Origin: Boesenbergia rotunda
Lineage: Eukaryota; Streptophyta; Magnoliopsida; Zingiberales; Zingiberaceae
Reading direction: 5' to 3'
Length of the DNA: 64,000 nt
NCBI GenBank assembly: GCA_024364735.1
Contig: JAGFNQ010000834.1
Coordinates: 204,297-268,296 of the forward strand
The position numbers were made by a program, and so were the translations under genes. The notes below the pieces were generated by a model. It worked only from the letters and a program-made list of their open reading frames with translations. It was not told the DNA's origin and searched no databases. Positions 59,615 to 64,000 of this stretch are shown piece by piece (positions within the stretch are counted from its first letter, which is position 1; each line of letters starts with the position of its first letter).

Positions 59615-61074
59615 GTGCTAGAGGAAAATGGATTCATAAGGTTCTCTATGATGGGATACTCAGATCCCACCTCGATACTATTGAAACGATTTCGATTATT
59701 GGAGGAAGCGGTTAGAGACTTGGTTCCAAATGGATTGGGACAATTGGACCGCATTGGAGGTTCCGTTCGAAGCTCCGACGGACAAAAAAGGAAAATATCT
59801 CCGACCTCGATATTAGACCCAAGATCAAAAGGAGAAAAAGGAGTCAGATAAGGGGGTAACGAGAATTATTTTAAATTTCTTACCTTCTTATATTGTGTCA
59901 CGTGTAGGTGAATACAAGAATGCTTATGAGTTATGGACAAAGGTGATAGTTCTTCATGAGAATTCTACACGAGGACAAGAAGTGGATGAGCCAAAGGACA
60001 AGGGCTCATTGGTTCAAAAAAAGGAGAAGGATTAACTGGAAGTTGAGTCGAGTTCAACATCCGAAAAGGAAGAGGAAGTGAAATCGTCCACATCCTCAAG
60101 TGAGGAAAAAGAAGTACAATCTAAGGTAATTAAAGAAGATCTTGGAAGCTCAACCTTCAATCTCAAATATCGAGAAGAGTGAGAAATCACATATCAAGTG
60201 CTTTGAGTGTGGGGAGAGGGGACACTACAAGAATAGGTATCCTTCACTTAAGAAGGTAAAGGAGGTAAACTCTAAACCCGATAAAGTTCATTTGAAAACC
60301 AATGTGGGTTGTAGGGATGGAGCTAAGAATAAGAAGCATATAATTTGCTTCATGTGTAGTGAGCATGACCATTACCACACAAAATTCTTAAGAAAAGGAG
60401 AGTTTAAGGAGCTAAGACATTTGAAAAAATTGGAGAAGAAGAGGAGCTTAAGTAGGGGAGCTTTAATGGTAAAAGGGAAGGTAATCTCTAATTTAAAGTT
60501 TAATCCAATTTCTAATTCATATATACTTATTGGAAATAATGTAGTTTTTTTACCCAAGCATAATCATGAATTTAGGTATAATGATAGAAATAGGGTTAAG
60601 AAGGTAGATAATCCTAGGAAATCATTACCCAAGGCTAGACTCAATAAGGCCCAAACTAACATGTCTAAGAGGAGGAAGGTAGTAAATCAAGACATTAATC
60701 CCAAGAAAAGGAGATATATGCCTAGGAAGATGGGTAGGTCTAGGAATGTCGAAGATTTACATGTTGACTCTAGGGTTAGAAACCTAGAATTGAAAAATCA
60801 AGTCTTAAAAATAAGGCTTGAGGAAATGGAGAGAGTCCTAGATAGGTTCATTATTGGACATAGGGGACTTGACATATGTTTATGTGGTGAAAAACCTAAA
60901 AATGTCAAATTAAGTACCTCTAAGACCAAGAGAATGTCAAATGCTAGAAAGGCACAAGATATTGGTAAGAGAGGAGTAATCAAGAATAAGGTGTCCAAGA
61001 TTAAGAAATTGGTCAAGTGTCACCGGAGGTACACCAGTGTGCCCTTGTATTTATTGAGTCACCTAGAGAGATAG
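59615..61074 (+). pseudogene. Gag remnant with degenerate zinc knuckles
   Basis: A gag-like N-terminal part is visible in pieces (59615-60120), with YKNAYELWTKVIVLHE and then an acidic Ser/Glu-rich stretch. The 310-codon frame at 60142-61074 follows. It has CFECGERGHYKNRY, a CCHC knuckle with the last Cys changed to Tyr (about 60200-60240), and a second, more decayed one, CFMCSEHDHYHTKF (about 60348-60390). The rest is Lys/Arg-rich, with a coiled-coil-like stretch at codons about 215-235. There is no protease, integrase or reverse transcriptase. The long open frame is a retroelement remnant, not a host gene. Confidence 0.75.
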
Positions 61075-62090
61075 CTATGGTTAAGAGCTCAAGGGGGAAC
61101 TCTAAGAGTCTATTTGGGATCCATGGTTAATGAATCTTGAGAGGATATCTCCCGGAAGTCTAGATGGACAATGGAGTGTGCCAAAGGATTTGGATATGGA
61201 CTTGAGTCTCAATCCTTGGATTTTGGCACATTGGGTTTGAGTTTCATACAAGAAATTTGACATTAGGGTCATATTGCATGAAAAATTGATTTTGATGTAT
61301 AGATATCATATAAACCAATGTTAGGGATGTATTGTGGGTTGGTATGTGCAGATACATCAAAAGGAAACCAAAACTAAGACTTTGGGTTAAGGTTCAATTG
61401 AACCATTTAGCTAATTTTTGGGGTTTGTGTCAATCATGTGATTCGATATATGTATTTTTTTTAAATATATTTTTTCCAAGTAGACACGGGTACCACAAAC
61501 CTCTCCATAAAATTTAAGAATTTTTAGAGATTTGTGAAATTTCTGATGCATTTCTGAAATTGAATTCAAAATATAGAAATGGGCTGATATCAGAGTATCA
61601 GTCGACTGATAATTCTGTGAGTTACCTTTCGATAGGGGTGAATCGACTAATAACTATCTCAGTCAATTGATATAGGCTAAAATTATTTTCAGCATAGTCG
61701 AAATGTGTTCAAATGAATGTAAACTTGTGTATAATCTTATGGAGGGTTAATACACAATGTTTATAGTTATTAGAGGTTAAAGAATATAATAATTGAGATA
61801 TTATTGAAGCTCTTTTTTATGTATGACAAAGGGGGAGTAGTGTTAGTTTTAAGTGGGAAACCAACACACCTTTGTAAGAAATCTCAAGGGGGAGTTTAGG
61901 TGAAGGGGGAGCAATGATTACTCATTTGTTGGCAAACGGGGAGAAGTACCTTTGCAAGGAAATCCGAGTTTAAGAGGGAGCTTAAGTGAAGGGGGAGACT
62001 AAAGTTAGGTTACATGATTTAAACATGTTCATTTGCATTGTATTGTTTCCTTAACTTAAACAAGTTGTCAAACATCAAAAAGGGAGAGAT
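61075..62090 (+). other. Non-coding 3' interior of the gag-only element
   Basis: About 1 kb between the end of the gag frame and the 3' LTR, with no pol remnant. It contains a 16-bp perfect palindrome TATCAGTCGACTGATA (61596-61611) and, at 61815-62000, several purine-rich 'aagggggag' words resembling repeated polypurine tracts. The last of these directly precedes the LTR. Confidence 0.7.
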
Positions 62091-62443
62091 TGTTGGAGTA
62101 ATCTAGGTGTCCTAGGTTTTGATATTTGGGAAAAGGTTTAAATTAGGTTTATGGTTATATTTGATATGCATTGTGAGTGTGCAGGATATAGGCACAACAA
62201 GGAAAGCCCAAGTGGGATCTTGGCAAAGGAAGACCCGACAACAAGGACCGAGGCCGAAGGAAGCTCGAGAAGGCAAGTTGTGAAGGATGGGGAGACATCC
62301 GAGGGACGCAAGGCTGATGGTAGAAGGCTAAGTCTAGGTTGATTAGGCGAGAACGAGTGCAGAGCGATTGTACTTGGCACTAAAATCCTAGATTTAGGGT
62401 TTGAGCAGTCGACTGTTGTTGGGTGCAATCGACTGGTAGAGGT

Positions 62444-62475
62444 CACAGAAAGATCAGTTGACTGATCTTTCTGTG
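62444..62475 (+). repeat. Perfect 14-bp inverted repeat in the 3' LTR
   Basis: CACAGAAAGATCAG, loop TTGA, CTGATCTTTCTGTG. The 5' LTR copy (about 59045-59074) has T-A where this one has C-G at one stem position; both sides changed so that pairing is kept. Confidence 0.92.
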
Positions 62476-63223
62476 CAGTAGACTGATGTCGGCTGAATTC
62501 GAATGCTTGGTTGTAACTTTCAAATTCAACAGTTGGCAGTCGACTGGTGTTGGCATCAGTTAACTGGTAATGGTTGGATCAGGAACGAGTTCTATTTAAG
62601 AGAGCTCGGTTTGACTGAGCAAAGGCTGATGAAATAAGCTTAGGTAAAGCTTATTAGTAGTCTACAAGTGCTCAGGTGTGCTTGCAAGTTTGTGGAGAGG
62701 CTTTCCAGGGAGTCATCCGCCAATAGATCGGGATCGTCCACCTTACGGACAACTGTGGAGTAGGCGCGTCATCTCCGAACCACGTTAAATTGATTTGTGT
62801 TCTTGCTTGTTAGTTTAATTTATTGTTATTCCGCTTGCGCACTAACAATTATAGGAAGAACCGCGAAACAAATAGGGTGATCGGCTATTCACCTCTTTCT
62901 AGCCGTACGATCAAGTCCCAACACATACTTTCTTTATTCAAAGCTTAACCCACATGGTTCAATTAGACCATAGCTCTTGTGCACAGTCGGTGGTTAGACC
63001 TTTTGGTAGTCTGGGCTTTAATATCACTTGTTAGAACCAAAAGGAATTTAGATATCTCTACAATTGTATGATATTGTCCACTTTGGGCCTAAGCTCTCAT
63101 GGTTTTGCTCTTAGGCTCTCTCTAAAAGGCATCATACCAATGGAAATATCTTTCTCTTATAAGCTTATGATCTTTCTCATGTGTTTTCAATGTGAGACTG
63201 TTTGTAACCTTGTAACACCAACA

Positions 63224-63824
63224 TGTTTCACGAGCATTAACTACATCAATAATTCCTTTGTATTCCTCCCCAAGGCCATCAAGAATCTTATCAATGATAT
63301 CTTCATTGTCAATAGGTTTTTCCAGAAGTGCAAGTTCGTCGCCCGATTTTTGATGAATTGCATATACTCAGAGATCATCTTAGAGCCCTTGACACAATTT
63401 TTCAATTGACCCTTGATTTGTTTGATGTGACCACGAGACGGTTTTGCATAGGCATTAGCCAAAGTAGTCCAAGCCTCTCGAAAAGTGATAGTGCGGGCAA
63501 AAAGAGGTTGGATGGACAGAAAGACTGCACCAAGGAGTGCGCTGAAGAGAAGATAATCCTACTGCTTCCATGTTGAGTAGGCAAGATTTGTAATCAAGTT
63601 ACCATTAACAGTACTGATTGTTGAGGACTCGGATAAGAGCCATCAAGAAAATCATAGAGATCATATCCTTCTAGTAGACTTCGAATTTGGAGGCTCCACG
63701 TGATGTAGTTGGAGGTGATCAATTTTGTGATGCTTGTAGTGTTGATAGCAACAAAAGGATTATTTGATTCTGGTAGATTTTGAATGGTGGTATGAAGCAG
63801 TGGAAGATGCAGAGAAGTATACAC
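63224..63824 (-). pseudogene. Host Copia, piece 4: gag N-terminal part
   Basis: On the - strand, 63594-63824 reads a Copia gag start (NPFVAINTTSITKLITSNYI, WSLQIRSLLEGYDLYDFLDG). 63241-63590 holds the continuing gag with frameshifts (GSKMISEYMQFIKNRA, then an IDKILDGLG-like segment in the 63241-63330 frame). It joins piece 3 when the TRIM is removed. Upstream of the gag start the element's leader and 5' LTR are not recognised before the window ends. Confidence 0.85.
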
Positions 63825-63894
63825 ATAAAGATTTTTTGTAAACTTTATTTTATGTAAAAAAGATTTTAAAAAAAATAAATTAGATATAAATTAA

Positions 63895-63990
63895 TCATAA
63901 TCAAATCTGAAACTACCAATTTAGTTCCATGAAAATTTTTCATCAACCGTAGGATAAATCAGAAATGTACACATGAAGGTTCATCCTAAT
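63895..63990 (-). mobile_element. SINE relic (family of 20255-20745)
   Basis: 'ttccatgaaaatttttcatc', 'cgtaggataaatcag' and 'ttcatcctaat' follow the same order as the body of the antisense SINE at 20290-20390. It is truncated by divergence or by the window end. Confidence 0.5.
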
Positions 63991-64000
63991 AATCAATATT

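Larger units (their letters stand above)
58687..62923 (+). mobile_element. Gag-only non-autonomous LTR retrotransposon, TSD CATAC
   Basis: LTRs of 875 bp (58687-59561) and 833 bp (62091-62923), TGTTGGAGTAA...CAAGTCCCAACA, are flanked by the exact duplication CATAC (58682-58686 and 62924-62928). A weak primer site 'tagtatcagagtaaggt' (59564-59580) follows the 5' LTR and a polypurine tract 'aaaaagggagagat' (62077-62090) precedes the 3' LTR. The interior holds only gag-like sequence. LTRs differ by visible indels, so it is older than the LARD. It is inserted in the TRIM at 58323-63223. Confidence 0.93.
58323..63223 (-). mobile_element. TRIM carrying a nested element, TSD TGTTT
   Basis: LTRs of 201 bp (58323-58523) and 195 bp (63029-63223) are flanked by the exact duplication TGTTT (58318-58322 and 63224-63228). 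On the - strand, the right LTR is followed by a primer-site-like TGATATTAAAGCCCAG (about 63012-63027), and a polypurine tract TTTGAGGGAGGAT precedes the left LTR. Without the nested 4.2-kb element and its duplication the TRIM is about 660 bp. In reverse complement its LTRs match those at 3616-4391 (shared 'cttaggcccaaagtggataatatcat'), so it is the same family. Confidence 0.9.

Noticed and set aside
60142..61074. Longest unexplained open frame in the right cluster (310 codons), possible host gene
   Set aside because: It lies between two LTRs with an exact TSD, carries degenerate CCHC zinc knuckles and follows gag-like sequence. It is a gag remnant.

Overview
This is a repeat-dense piece of a plant nuclear genome. 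Two intron-containing genes (about 27.5-40.0 kb) sit between thick clusters of nested LTR retrotransposons, with tRNA-derived SINEs and short terminal-repeat (TRIM) elements. The GC-rich first exon of the 27.5 kb gene and the types of LTR elements suggest a monocot outside the grasses, but this is only an impression. No rRNA, organelle, bacterial or viral locus is visible.

Left cluster (about 1.1-20.1 kb). Remnants of one Copia element on the + strand (LTR pieces near 1.13-1.49 and 14.18-14.46 kb, RNase H relic near 9.06-9.5 kb) were split by later insertions. These are: a long LTR of about 3.4 kb (C, + strand) that itself carries a 776-bp TRIM and a 971-bp solo LTR; a decayed Copia on the - strand (9.84-14.18 kb); and another long LTR (A, - strand) split by a 2764-bp solo LTR of the same family (B, TSD CCACC). 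A head-to-head SINE group follows at 20.25-20.75 kb.

Middle. A structurally complete Copia element (20901-27073, 781-bp LTRs, TSD GTTGC, broken reading frame) sits about 425 bp upstream of a four-exon strictosidine-synthase-like gene (27498-29609, 388 aa). Downstream is a START/SRPBCC lipid-binding-domain gene (CDS 32949-39973, ten coding exons, 498 aa). It has a SINE in its 5'UTR intron, LTR relics in a later intron, and a C-terminal CCVSF. Both gene models were assembled by hand; every junction is GT/AG and phase-consistent.

Right cluster (42.4-64 kb). A 2.4-kb internally deleted Copia (TSD TTGTG) is followed by an old - strand Copia cut into four pieces by three insertions. The first is an 8.5-kb LARD-like element with 3.17-kb LTRs and a non-coding core holding about ten 57-bp tandem repeats (TSD ATTGG). 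The second is a 993-bp solo LTR (TSD AGGCA). The third is a TRIM (TSD TGTTT) that itself contains a 4.2-kb gag-only element (TSD CATAC). The exact target-site duplications let the insertion order be read directly. Nothing in the window is an operon-like or defence-like system; the unusual content is the non-autonomous retroelements and the palindromes and repeats inside them.
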